Assembly: GCA_003342815.1 (NCBI GenBank)
Contig: PTEX01000138.1
Span: forward strand, 2,037,456-2,101,455
From: Eudromia elegans
Lineage: Eukaryota > Chordata > Aves > Tinamiformes > Tinamidae
DNA length: 64,000 nucleotides
Reading direction: 5' to 3'
How positions within the stretch are numbered: the stretch's first letter is position 1; every line of letters begins with the position of its first letter. Made by a program: the position numbers and the translations under genes. The notes beneath the pieces are model-generated. The model made no database searches, was not told where the DNA came from, and saw only the letters and a program-made list of their open reading frames with translations. Positions 14,201-26,500 of this stretch are shown one piece after another.

Positions 14201-15232
14201 TCTTTAACAATGAGAATTGTGTTGTATTGTGGTGTTATATGTGACGGCAGCAGCAATCTCTTCTGAATCTGCTCTGGGCTTTTGCATTCCTCAGTCATCC
14301 TCCCTGATGTGATAGTAGTAGGCTCAGCCACACATGCCCCTATGTTGTTCTGTGTGTGTGTGAATTGGCTATTCTGGCAATCTTTGCTTAAGGGAAAAGG
14401 GAATAGGCTAAACTTGGCTTTTCCAGGTTTCCTTGGATCGTTGCATTTTGTGCAAATTAACTTTACTGGTGCGTGTATGGCCATTTGGAAACCCCAGATG
14501 TGCCCTATTTCTCTCTCTCTCTCTGCTTTTTTTCCTCCTCCTCTTTTAATTTTTTTTAAAAAATTTTTTATTTCTATGCTTGATTTTCCTTGGAAAAACT
14601 GTGCTTTGGTGCCTTTTTAAGACACCAAATATTTAGCATGCGTATTTCCTTGATTTAGTTTTAGATTAGCAGCTGTTAATCTAAATTCAGCGTATTTTAC
14701 AATGGCAAGAAAAATGACACTCCTTAAAAGCGTACTTCTTTTTGTTCTTGATTTCTAACTCCCTGAGATTTACTCATATTCTGTTAACTGGGTAGCGAAA
14801 TGAGTTTGTTCTACGTACTCTCCTTATTGCTACAAACTTTACTCTGTTTACATGTACTAATTTGTCTCAATACAGTTGAAGTCAGCTGAGTCTTTCCCTT
14901 GCTTCAGGTTGTTCTGAATCAGTCTGTAAATTTAAAAGACAGAACTGTTTCTAACAGAGAGAACAAAACGCTTTGCTTTTAATTCCTAAAAACTTACATT
15001 ATGGTTTAAACCAGTTTTTCAGGTCTGATCATGTTCACCAGTCATCCTTCCAAGCATCATATACTAAAGTGAAATAAATTACCCTACCATTCAGTATTTT
15101 CTTGACTTCTCAACAATTATGTCATTTAAAATGAGTGGTTGCATTCTGTTATGCCTGTTGCTTCCTTCAGCATTTGGGGATGATGCTCATGAAGACATGT
15201 AAACATCATTCAGGTAGCTAGGTAACCCTCTG
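8290..15232. other. Intergenic, no gene recognised
   Basis: About 7 kb between the YwrD-like pseudogene and TM4SF1. I see only scattered short open frames, a CA run near 10856-10867, and T and G homopolymers at 13230-13258 and T at 13406-13418. In mammals TM4SF4 lies beyond TM4SF1 on this side, but I found no TM4SF4-like exon here. Distal TM4SF1 regulatory DNA is possible but cannot be shown from one sequence. Confidence 0.4.
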
Positions 15233-15239
15233 TATTTAA
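15233..15239 (+). promoter_or_regulatory. TATA-like element upstream of TM4SF1
   Basis: tatttaa lies 97 bases upstream of the TM4SF1 start codon, a reasonable distance for a core promoter with a short first-exon leader. The assignment rests on position and sequence only. Confidence 0.35.
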
Positions 15240-15335
15240 GCGGGTGTGACTGAAGACCTGTCTTCTTTTTCACTTAAGCAGATATGAAATAGGCTGGATT
15301 GGGCTAGTGGAAGAAGGATTTGTAAAGCTCAAGAC

Positions 15336-18300
15336 ATGTGTTTCAGAAGCTGTGCTAGGTTTACTGGGTACAAGTTGCTCATTCTTGCTTTGCTCTGCAT
15401 TGTGGCCAACATTTTACTTTATTTTCCCAATGGAGAGACAAGATTTGCTTCAGAGCATCATCTCAGCAAATATGTAGAGTGCCTTCATGGCATTCTAGGT
15501 GGAGGTTTTTTGGTAAGTAATGAGCTAATGATTTCTTTCTGCTTTGTTCTGGAGCTATTTGGTATTGTGATTGCTTTACCTGTTGCATTTATTTCTTGAC
15601 TGAAGACGTTGTCAGCAGCAATCTCTATGGCTTTGGAATTGTATCACAGAATAATAACTGTAATGTACCATGTATATTATTAGATACCGTTGGTTATCAC
15701 ATCTGCAACATAGCATGGCTTATAGCTGAGAAAACCATAGATTGTAGAACCAAAATGCAGATTGGATTCAGGCCCTTCAGTGGGACACTAGTCACTCTCA
15801 GAGTCTAATCCAGTTATTGAGCTATTCTGATATTAATGTCACAGAAAACTATTATTTAATTGCAATTGCTTAATAGCATACTAGCTGTGATACTGAAAAA
15901 CCTCCATTATTCCTCTGGCCTAGCTGTTTATTCTGAGGAATTGAGTAACAGTTACCAAGGTTTTGTATTACAGTAGTAATAAAGGATGAACAATTGAGAT
16001 TTTCTATTATGGTTGTCGTTAATCTGAAGCAATTATGTTCTACCTTTTTAATTTTGTGGACCATATGATAGCATATTTAGATTTTCTACTGAGAGGCAGA
16101 CTGAGATTTGCAGAGATTGAGCTTTACACATGGCATATTTCAAGAGAGATCAGTGAAACTGCTCTTGGAGCACTGTAGCGGTTGTACAACCTCTTCTGAA
16201 CCTGCAGAATTGGGGCATAGAGATAGATTCAGATAAGCACGGACAAGTAGATGATATTGTTCAACTAGAGAGCTTTTATTTTGATGTCGTATGGAGGAAA
16301 TCTGAGCAGTTCACCAATAACACTTCTTTATGACTTTCTGAGGTATTCATGGGTGATAACTAGAATTTTATAAGTGCAAACTTGTATGAAGTTCTATTAC
16401 TGCTGGCAGCAGTGTACTTGATTCAGCTCTGTTTTATTTGTTGGTGCTTCTTGATTTCGTGCTAAAAGATCTAGAGAGTGTCTTTTAGACCTCTTTTTAG
16501 ACCCCCTGAAAGACTTCTGCCCTGTCTGTGTCCTCTCCTAGGTGCTTGTTGCAGCTGCTGTGTTCCTTGGGCTCCACACGGAGTGCTGTGGGTGTGCTGG
16601 CCGAGAGGACAGCGGGAAAGGCTGTGTGGTAGGTGCACCTTCACTGCCGTGTCCTGGATGGACCCGAAGACAGGGTGACACCACACTCAAGGGCTGTGTC
16701 TATGTTTGTTGTGCAGATGCTGTCCTCGGTTCTGGCGGCCTTTGTTGGGATCCTTGGTTCTGGGTACTGTATCATCATTTCAGCCCTGGGCTTATCCCAG
16801 GGACCATACTGCTTCACTGCTGCAGGAAGAAACTGGATCTATCCATTCACTGAATCCTCTGGAGGGTAAGTAGTGCTCGTGGGTAATACCTTTTCTTTTG
16901 GTATGTGCACATGGGCTTTATTCCAGTATCTTCCAGCAATTTCCAGTAACCGTAAGCCAAGATCCGATCTTATGCCTCTCTAAGAACAAAACATAGGGGG
17001 TCAAAGGTACCCATATTTATGTTGTTTAAAAACAAAGCAGTTTAAACCATCTGTTTTATAAGAAGTTACTGGAATATGCTGATCAGTCACAATATGCTAT
17101 TTCAGATGCTGGAAGACTTTAAAAAATGTGTTCTTAATACGTCATGGAAATAGCTGAGGAATGTTTTTAATGAGTGCTGACATTATTTGTAGTGTTTCAA
17201 AGAGGAAGAGGTTACCTGATACATTTAGCTGCATATGTGGACTAATACACCAAATACTGGTTGTGGCCATGAGCATGAACATTTTTAACATATAAGGCTT
17301 TTAGGACTTTGAGAGGTTTACAAACTATAAGTAGAGGTTGCTATAAGGCCTGGCTTATCACTGTCTTAAGAAATTGTTTTGTGAGTCCTGCTTTTGAATT
17401 TGCTTTGCTTCAGCCTAGGCTGACATAACACCATCGTTAGTGACTGTGTTACAGAATCTACGTAAATGAAACTGGAAAAGGTTTATAGGAATCTTTTTTT
17501 TCTGCCCTTTTTTTTTTTTTTTTCATGTACTGTGAAAAGGACCTGAGCCTCTTCATTATCCATAATTAGGGCTCTGTAGCAAACCAAGTCTAGGAAGCTG
17601 AGTTGTATGCTATTCATCATTAATCTCCACAAATACTATAGGTGAAGAGGACCTGGTTTGAATCATGACATGCTGTTACATTTTTTATATGGTTGGCAAC
17701 CTCTTGAGGCTGTTTTTACTAACAATTTTTTGTTGATGCATAACTAGAAATAGTTTTGAGTAGGAAGCTACATGGAGATCCTTTGCAATAGAGGTTTTGA
17801 ATTTTACATTTCAGCTGCATCTCTTTCAAGGAGCCGCCTTCTCATATTCATTTATTTTTAGTACTGCTGAATATAGAAGGTGTGTGTTAACTCCTTGTTG
17901 AAGGTCATCAGTGCTTATAACCTGACAACATGTGTGAAAAGCAGTTATAGGAATCTACTGTGGTGCTCCATTGAAGTTAGCTAGTGTTTGATTATTCCAG
18001 ATTAAGCATGTGAGTGCCCAAAGGTAGCAGGACAAGGCTTTGAGAGAGAAAGTGACCAATTTACTTTGAATCAGTCTTTAGAATGAAGGCCCAATCTTAA
18101 AAAGCTATGTGCTTGTTTTAAGAAGTAGCTTGTACTTTCAATTTTCATGAGCTTGTGTCTCATATAATCAAAAACAGAAAATTCTGCCTTTATAACTTAG
18201 ATTTTTTTTTTTAAGAAATTAAGACTTGAAAAAATACATTTGTTAATTCAGTGTGTTCTTAAATAGGATGGGCTTTGCATGGAGTTGCATTTTCTATTCC

Positions 18301-19745
18301 CATTTAGAGCAGTCATTGTAAATCATCCTCAGTGCAGTTACAGTCAGAATCTAGTGTAGTTCTAGTGTACATTAAGTACCCCGTTAGCTATGCCCTTCTC
18401 TCACACACAATTTTAATATACAATTTATATGAACAGGTACTTGCTCGAGTATAACAAGTGGTCTCAATGTCAAGAACCACAAAACATTGTACAGTGGAAC
18501 GTCACCCTCTTTTCCATTCTGCTTGTCTTGGGAGGAATAGAGTTCATTCTGTGCTCCATACACATAATCAGTGCCATTCTCAGAGGAATATGTGGACTGT
18601 GCAGCCATCATGAGGAGGTAAATCCCTTCTTCGGGTAGATAGAGCTGTGCTTCTTAGATGAACATGAAACACTATGTTGTAGTGATGCTACAGCACAGTC
18701 TTCTTCAGCAGCTATTTCTTAGATGTTCTTAGGCACCACTTTAGTGTGTGACTTTGTACGGCCCTACTATAATCAGCTTTTTCATGTAGAATTTTACCAC
18801 ATGCTTTTAGCTAATTGCTTAGCTACCTGCAGTGAAGTTATTCTTCATAGAAACAGCATTTTTTTCCCCCTATGGAAATATCATCGGCATTAGATAAATT
18901 ATATTTATTTCTATTGTAATTTGTATCTCTTGCTGATGATGGTTTTTGTCATCACCTAAACTATTATTGCACTGTAGGATGCAGTTTTGTGGTAAGCGTC
19001 TTTTTCTGACTTTATTGCTTTAGCTTCTTATTTTGCTTACAGCAACTGATAGACCAGTGAGAATTTGCTCCATTAATGAAAACTGACCCTGTTTTGTAAA
19101 ACTAGGATAAGAGAAGGAATTAAATAACACATTAATAACAAAACCTGCAGACAGATCTACCGAATTACTAACTATTTTTGGACTGAGGAATTTTCTCCAA
19201 ATGTCTTTAGAGTCTTGTTAAACATTTTGAGCTTTTTACCAAAATAAGTATCATGATGATAGCATTACAACTCTAAAGATGTATGACATAAAAGCAGATC
19301 AAATTTATATCACAGAGATTATAGATGAGAATGTTTCCTATTTTCACTTGTTAAAGCTGAGCATTATGGCCCTTTCAAAGCTGTTACTATCTTCTCTCTC
19401 CTGCTGTCTATGCTGTGTGCAGTATACAAGTAGCATATGCTGTATGACTGTGTAAATATGGTCAGGTTAATTTTAGATCTTACAATTGAACATAATATTG
19501 ACCTTCTTTCCCATACTATTTATTTCTTTCATTTCCCCACACAGACATATGTTTGCTAGAAAACCTGAACCTGTGCTGAAGTTGGTGCATTTGTGATGTG
19601 TTGAGTATCCTGAGGCTTTTTTTTTTTTTTGCCACCTGGCACTCGTTGTTGTTGGAATCGTGTACGGGCTTATCACTGCATCTAAAGGCAGAATGAATCC
19701 TGAATTGCTTTGGTTCATTTCACTTTAATGCAGACAACTGACTGA
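15336..19745 (+). CDS. TM4SF1: Transmembrane 4 L6 family member 1
   Basis: Coding exons: 15336-15512, 16542-16628, 16717-16865, 18437-18617 and 19734-19745, all with GT-AG introns and consistent phase, giving 201 codons (human protein 202). Diagnostic pieces are [12 protein letters not shown] in exon 1, [12 protein letters not shown] in exon 2, [13 protein letters not shown] in exon 3 and [12 protein letters not shown] with GGIEFILC in exon 4. Four hydrophobic segments lie near residues 13-30, 51-70, 91-115 and 160-185, with a Cys-rich loop after segment 2 and an N-glycosylation sequon at Asn159. L6-family proteins are four-pass plasma-membrane proteins, distinct from true tetraspanins, that organise surface microdomains and act in endothelial and tumour-cell motility. 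The last exon codes only Thr-Thr-Asp before the stop and is the least certain. TM4SF18 follows as a tandem paralogue on the same strand. Confidence 0.92.
16866..18436 (+). other. TM4SF1 intron 3
   Basis: An AT-rich intron with a T run at 17509-17523. No repeat family or nested gene is recognised. Confidence 0.6.
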
Positions 19746-19820
19746 GCATGTGTGTCAATAAAGGTACACGTTATTTTTCTCCAGCTGACACAGCAGCTCT
19801 GTACTGTATGTTGCTTTCCC

Positions 19821-19826
19821 AATAAA
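19821..19826 (+). terminator. Poly(A) signal candidate for TM4SF1
   Basis: AATAAA lies 76 bases after the TM4SF1 stop. Another copy at 19757-19762 is only 12 bases after the stop, and others follow near 19876 and 20037. Which one is used cannot be read from the sequence. Confidence 0.4.
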
Positions 19827-22800
19827 ATTGTACTTTAATGCTCATGATGTATTGAAGAGAAAACTAGTCTGACCCAAAATAAATGAACAGTCACTTGGAA
19901 CAAAAAAAAAAAAGGCAGCAGTATTAAACATGGATAATCAAAGGCAGATCCATGTAATTCTTGTTTTTAGGTTAGAGTTGCAAAAAAATGCATTAAAATA
20001 AAATGTGGATTGTTCAGAATTCTTCCTGTATTTCACAAATAAAGATTTGTATTAAAAATATCCAGCAGATGTCAGTGCTTCATTTCCTGCATGTAAATTA
20101 ATGATGAAACTGTCTTTGCCAGATTTGAGAGGAAAGAAATGGCAGCTTGAGAGTATGGATGTAAAGCAGCCAGATTATAACCTTCCTTACCGTGCAGCAG
20201 GCTCTGTCAGAGTGAGATCATTTAGCGGAGCCAAACAGCTGGGGCTACTCACAGCTGAGACGTGTGTCAAGAAGAGTGTGAGGGTTTAATGACGCCCTGT
20301 GACAAACACAACTTTTGTGAGTAGGCTGAGACTCCGTCCTCGGTCTAGGTTAGCTGTTCCTTGCTGATGGCCATTCCCAGGAATGGAAGGGGGTTCCTGC
20401 AGGACCTGAGGCCCTTCTACTGCAATCCCATGGAGCGAGCACTTCCTGCCCGTGATCCCAGAACAAAAGCAAACATGTGCTTGTTTCCTGTTTATGCCTT
20501 GCTCAGCCAGCCCCCCAGGTAGCTGTGTTCAGAAAATGGAGTGGAAATTCAGGTCATCAGTGATAGGTTAATCAAATAATCTAATCTGAAATGGTAAACT
20601 TCAGCAGGAGGCAGCCTGCAGGCAGTGTTCATCTAAGATCCTGAGTAAGAACCATTGAAGATTAGGTTGTAGGATATTACAGAGGATATTTTATCACAAG
20701 TTAAAGGGAGTCTTAAGTATGCTACCGACACTGCTGCTGGCAAGGTTGGTGTGCTTCTGGCAGTGGCATTGTGCAAGTGAAAATACCAGTATTTTGCAAT
20801 GGATGAACAATGTGACAAGCCACTTAATCTGAAAAAAAAAAAAATGCAGACACATTTTGGAATCTAGCAGTTTCTGCTTTTTTTTTAAAACCAGGCAGGT
20901 TAATTTCTACTTAGAGGAAAAAGAATAGCAACAGTTACAGTGCATACTTAGTACTGCTCATAATGAGGAAGATGGTCTTTAAAAGTGGGCAGAAATCAAG
21001 GTGGTTCTCCAAGCAAAATCTGTGCAGCACAAATAGCTGTTTCAGAAAAATAAATGGAAGTGTTCAAAAGATGACATTGGGTATTGAATGACAGGAGGAA
21101 GGGTAAAGTGGAGTCCTGATGGAGTAGGATATAGTTCCCACATAAACGGATTTTGCCTTTATGCTTGCATGGTTGTTACATCTGTATCTGATACATATGA
21201 ATTAATCACAGAACTGAGTCAGTATAGAGAATGCCAGTGGAGAGAATGATTAGCCTAGGATTTAATATTAAAACTGTGGCTCATCTCTGTGTAGCATTAA
21301 TGCATAGCATTACTGCTAAGTCACTGTTTATTTTGTCATCTCTTGGAAATAAACCAAATCACTTCAATGCCTAATGCATAAGACAGTGTTTTGGGACTTT
21401 TACTAGTTAAATCCCAGAAAACCAGGTAGCAGAGAAGTCTTTTGCCCAGAATAAACAGATAAACAGTGATTTATGGTAATGGGCTCATCATCATGGATAT
21501 TTACAGGAAAAAGAAAGTGGTTCTTGCAACACATAGTAATGAGAAACTGAAGTTGGGACTTGACATGTTTGCCTAACACTTAATATAAAATTGTTGCTTC
21601 GTGTTTTGGCAGTCAGTATGTCATCAACAAAACAAAGCTTGATTTGGTATTTGCAGAGCTCAGTTTAAATAAAAAATAAACCATGCTGTGTATTGTTGTA
21701 CTCAGAATGAACTCTCTGGGTCAGGTGTCATTTTCCATGAAATTTCTTTTAATCAAAACAAATTGCAATGGATAGTCACAGCCAATTGGATTAAAAGGTA
21801 ATCCAATTAGTAATTTTCTTGTTTTTTAAAAAAATTATAGAGTCACTATATGGCTTCTGAGTTTTGTAATAAGTCCTGTGAATGTGGGTTTGCAACATGC
21901 CTGCTTTTAACTCAGCCATCTATTTTTCTGTGGTCTGTAAGTCAGTGTTGATAGCATGGGTTCTGTCCATGCCTGTGGGTCTGCAAAGGAAGCTTTATTG
22001 CTAATGTCAGTTAGAAGGAGGCCTAAAAACAATGCTTATGGTGATAGGGGAGTAAAACAGGTAATAAGGAAAGTAGTGAGGTTTACAGAGTAAAGTCTGA
22101 GGACTTTAAAATGAAGCATCTTAGAAGAAGAAGAAGCAGAGAGGGAAGCAAAGAAAGTTGAAGTTACAGAATATGGATGGAAAAATGTAGTAACTGTAGT
22201 AGCATCATCACACCCATTTCTTTTTGTGACCTCATCAGAATTAGTAGGAGAGCAGTCGATGTAACATATGATAACATGCAATCCCAGCAGAGTTAAGATA
22301 GCTTGAGAGAGATGTGTGCAGGGCCTAAAACAGCTCATGAAGAAACAAAAGGAAGAGATATTATGACATCATTGCTTCTAAAATCAGTTTTCTTCCTTTT
22401 CATAGAGCACAAAGGGTTTTTTTGTTTATTTTTTTCTGACCTAGACTTTCCCATTGAGTAAACTATGTACTCAGTGTTGAGTTACTTCTCTGACGATTCA
22501 TGTAGGCAAGGAAAGAAGGCCATGGCCACGCTGCAGGCATTGGAACAGCTCTGCCTCTCTTTTACAGCACCGAATGCTTAATAGCTTTGAGTTGTCAGAA
22601 TGATGATGAATAAAACTGAGGAAAGCATCTGACTTTGGGTTTTACAGTTCAACTAGCCATGAATTTCAAAAAGCAACCAAGCCTCTCTTTGTGTGAGAAG
22701 TCACAGGTACTTAGGTCAAATCCATACCTGTACATATGCAGCTATAAGAGCGCAGGATAGAACAGCTAGAGAAATATTAGGCAACAGTTCACTGGATAAT

Positions 22801-23506
22801 GCCTCTGGAAAGAATAATCTAAGTGTGAAAGTAATTCTGCCGAAAGTTTGGTCTGGTGTTTGTTCTGGTGAAGTATTTCCATTTTTTTGTTCAGCTTTCC
22901 TGTGGATACAAGTTGGCAACAGTAATAGCTGTCACCCTTGGGCCAGCATCTGCTAGACTTTGACATTAATTCTATTGTATGAGACAACATGTAGCCAGCC
23001 GTTCTGTAAAGGCATCTAATGTATTTATCCTTTGACAGACCCCTTAACTGTTGTAACGTAACAAAAAGCTGAGGTGTCATAAAGCTGAGTATTCGCACTA
23101 AGTATTTGCATAATAATGTGAGCTCCCAGGTGGAGTGTGTTTCTAAGCTGTCTCTAGGAAATGAGAAATGCCAGATACAGACTTAGGAGGTGATGATGCT
23201 GTAGCCCAGTTTGAAGTTCCTTCCTGAGTCTTACATCCAGAGGCACTTTGGAAGATCGCTAGGGGATTGGTTAGCTCTTAGATGGGAAATTGCTACTTAA
23301 AGACATATACTTGGAAGGAAAAAGCCTTCAGAGAGCAATATTTGTTGTTCTGTTAACAGCTAAGCACTTCATTAGCTTTGGTCACCAGGCTCTTGTGACT
23401 ATGAAATGACTGGATCACACTAGAGCAGTCAAAACACTTTTCATAATTAAAAACCTTGTAATTTTTTGTTAGCTTAGATGAGCAAAACTTCTGAAGTTTT
23501 TGAGAG
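19827..23506. other. TM4SF1-TM4SF18 intergenic
   Basis: It holds possible distal 3' UTR of TM4SF1 and the upstream region of TM4SF18. Two short open frames (20101-20289 plus, 22036-22338 minus) look like chance. No CR1 and no TATA box close to the TM4SF18 start were seen. Confidence 0.4.
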
Positions 23507-26500
23507 ATGGGCTTAGAGACTTGTGGAAATTGCCTAAGTTGTCTGCTGATCCCTCTCGCACTTTGGAGTATTGTTGTTAACATCCTATTATACTTCCCTA
23601 ATGGGAAGACTTCATATGCTGCCAGTTACCAGCTTCCCAACCACGTGTGGTATTTTGAAGGGATCTGTTTCTCAGGTGTGATGGTAAGTGTTGGTTCTGG
23701 GTTTTTTTTTGTGAGTGTCTGTGTATGTGTGTATATATATATATATAAATAAAATGAACCGTTTTACTGAAAATAGTCTTGGGTTACTGTGCAGCAAGGA
23801 TACACTGTGCAGCAAGGTGTATTTCTGCCAGTTAGGCTTTTAAGGGGAATATGGATTATTTTGGAAAAAAACACTACAAGCTACTTAATTTCATATATGT
23901 GACTTTTCTGCTGGCTTTTTGTTTATGTGTAAGTTACACTTTTATTATTGGTTCAGGTACTGTTTTGGTTTAGTGTTCTGTGGCATTTGAATTAAAACTC
24001 TTTTAGCAAAACCAAAACAAACCTACAAAAACTTCCTAAACTGTTCAGATCTCTCTATTAGCTCTATACACTCTTTCAGAAGCCTGGATTACAGTTCACA
24101 ATACATCAAGATTTACATCAGGCTAAACTGTTGGGCTAAATACAAAAGGTTGTCACTGTGACAGGCATGGAAACATTTTTTGCATTGCGTTTGCAATATG
24201 CTTGTGTGTACCAACAAAGTGAGTTCTATGCTGCTCACATTCACTATCTACACAAAGAGCTCTAGCCTTTGGATAGAAAGCAACAAGGTCACACAAGTGC
24301 TTACAAACAGTTGTTTTCTTTCTTTTCATTAGCCTTTCAAAGACAGCTAATGTGCATGTGTAAGATATTCATATGAAGGTACAGATCATGGACAGATATT
24401 AAAATATGAGACCTTCTTTTGAAATTGTATGTTACTCCCAAACGAGTAGAAGACATAGAGCAAGCAAGAAAATGCTATTGGGCAGAGAATTCAAAGGAAA
24501 AAGCATAGTTAAAATGTGGAAAAGGTTAACCATGAAAGTTAAGATTCATCTTCTGAAACATTTCTATCTTCAGGATTATTACCCATATATTAACAACTTT
24601 TAAATGTTTTTAAACATTTAAATTTTTAAGCATTTTAAAAATGTTAAATGTCTTTTTAAATTAACCTGTTCCCAACAAGCCATGAGCAGAGGAGAGAATA
24701 GTGCTGTGCCCTCAATGGAATTTTTCTTAGAGATCGTCACAGTGATGAAAACTGTAATGTCAGCAGGGCTCCTTGAGGGCATTTTAAGTAGTTTCAAGCA
24801 ATAGGTTATTTAAAACCAGCTAATATTGCTGGTACCATAATCTTTTTAATTAATCCTTATCTTTTTCTTCCTGTATTTTTCTCTTGAGAGTTGAAGGCGA
24901 TTAAAATGAAAGCTTGTACCACTGTGTTTTTCTAGGCTAACTCTCTTAGTAGAAGGCAATGCCCTGACAATGTAACTGCAGAAAAGCTGACACAGAACTG
25001 ATAGGGTTATATTTATAAAAACATCCTTCCTTTCACAGTTAGTGAATCTTTTATTTCTGAGTTTGATTTTACTCTTTCAGCTTTACCACTCTAGCTGCAT
25101 CCATGCTATCAGCATTTTGCTGTGATAGGAGACACTGTCCTCCTGTATTTCAAGAATAGAGCAGTGGCCAAACAGATGCAGATTCGAGGTTTGCTTTCAG
25201 AATGTGTGTTTTCCTAGTAAGCTACAGAAAAAAACTCAACAGGCACAATTCCTGCCTTGTATATGCCAGAGGGAATTTGGCTTTAGTATCAGCAATTGTT
25301 TAGCTCACCTTTTGATGTCCCTTTGCAGATCCTTCTGTTAGCAGTAATTCTAATAACACTGGAGAGTAACTTGTTCTATCGGTGCTGCCAGAGTGAGAGC
25401 TGTAACAAAACCTACAGGGTGAGTCATTCTGTTGTTTTTGTGTCTCTCAAGCATTTGTTCCAAGTGCCTTTCTGTTCCTGTGTTTTGAAAAACATCCTTT
25501 TGCCTTCTCCTCTCCTTTGTTTCTGCTTCTTTTGACAGAGAAGGATTCCATGGGGTTGAGAGGTCATAGAAAGTATGGATTCTCCCTTCTGATTAAGTAG
25601 GCAGGGTATAAGAAAAAATAAGCACAAAAGTCTGGCAAGTTATTATAAAAACCTGAGAGTTTTCAACTCTATTTCAACCACTGTCAGTGGTTCCTCACTG
25701 CATAGCTTCATCACCTTGCTTGTATCATTTGAAAATTATTTTATCCAGTGACAACTCAATCTATACTGTCTGGGATGCAGGCATATTTAATATGTGTGTT
25801 CTTGTAGCAGTCTGGGATGCAATCTGGCAAAAATGTAATTAAAAAAATTGCAGAACAATATATAATGGAGAGATGTAAAGCTGTATTAAAATCTGTCATG
25901 TTTTTTATTCTATAAGTGCGTGTTTACTGTTCTTTGCTTGGTATTTTTCTTTATGGATTTTGAAAGTTAGGACAAACACATGTGAAATTCAGCCCTGAGG
26001 AAGAATAGGGTGAAAGAATTTATTTACTTTGCAGACTGTCCCTGTGCTGTAATATTTTCTCTTTTCAGAGTTTTATTTCAATTGTACTGGCCCTACTTGG
26101 GATTGCTTTCTCTGGGTATAGTTCTATTGTTTCTGCTGTGGGATTGATCCAAGGCCCCTTCTGCAATTCATCAACTGGATGGGATTATATCTTCAAAGAT
26201 ACTGCTGGAGGGTAAGAAATATCTATCTTAACTCTCTTGTAAGAAACTGTCTATTGAAACAAAAGCCAGACATATCCTCTCAGAACTTCACACAAAATGG
26301 TACAATCTCTTGCACACATGACATGTATTGTGAGAGGGAATTTTTTCAACTGCTTAAATGTGTGCCGGAATCCTCAAAAAAAGAGTGTTTACATCCTCAC
26401 AAGAAAAATTTAAATCTAAGACTCTGTACTGATCAAACCTGGAGGTCCATCTAGCCAAGTAACCTTTACCTGGCAGTGGTCAGTCACATACCTAGTGAGG

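Noticed and set aside
8290..15232. Possible TM4SF4 or WWTR1 exons expected from mammalian gene order
   Set aside because: I searched by eye for the L6 exon 1 motif (NILLFFP-like) and for WW-domain sequence and found neither.
20101..20289. 62-residue plus-strand frame after TM4SF1
   Set aside because: It has no family resemblance and no splice partners, and lies downstream of the TM4SF1 poly(A) signals.
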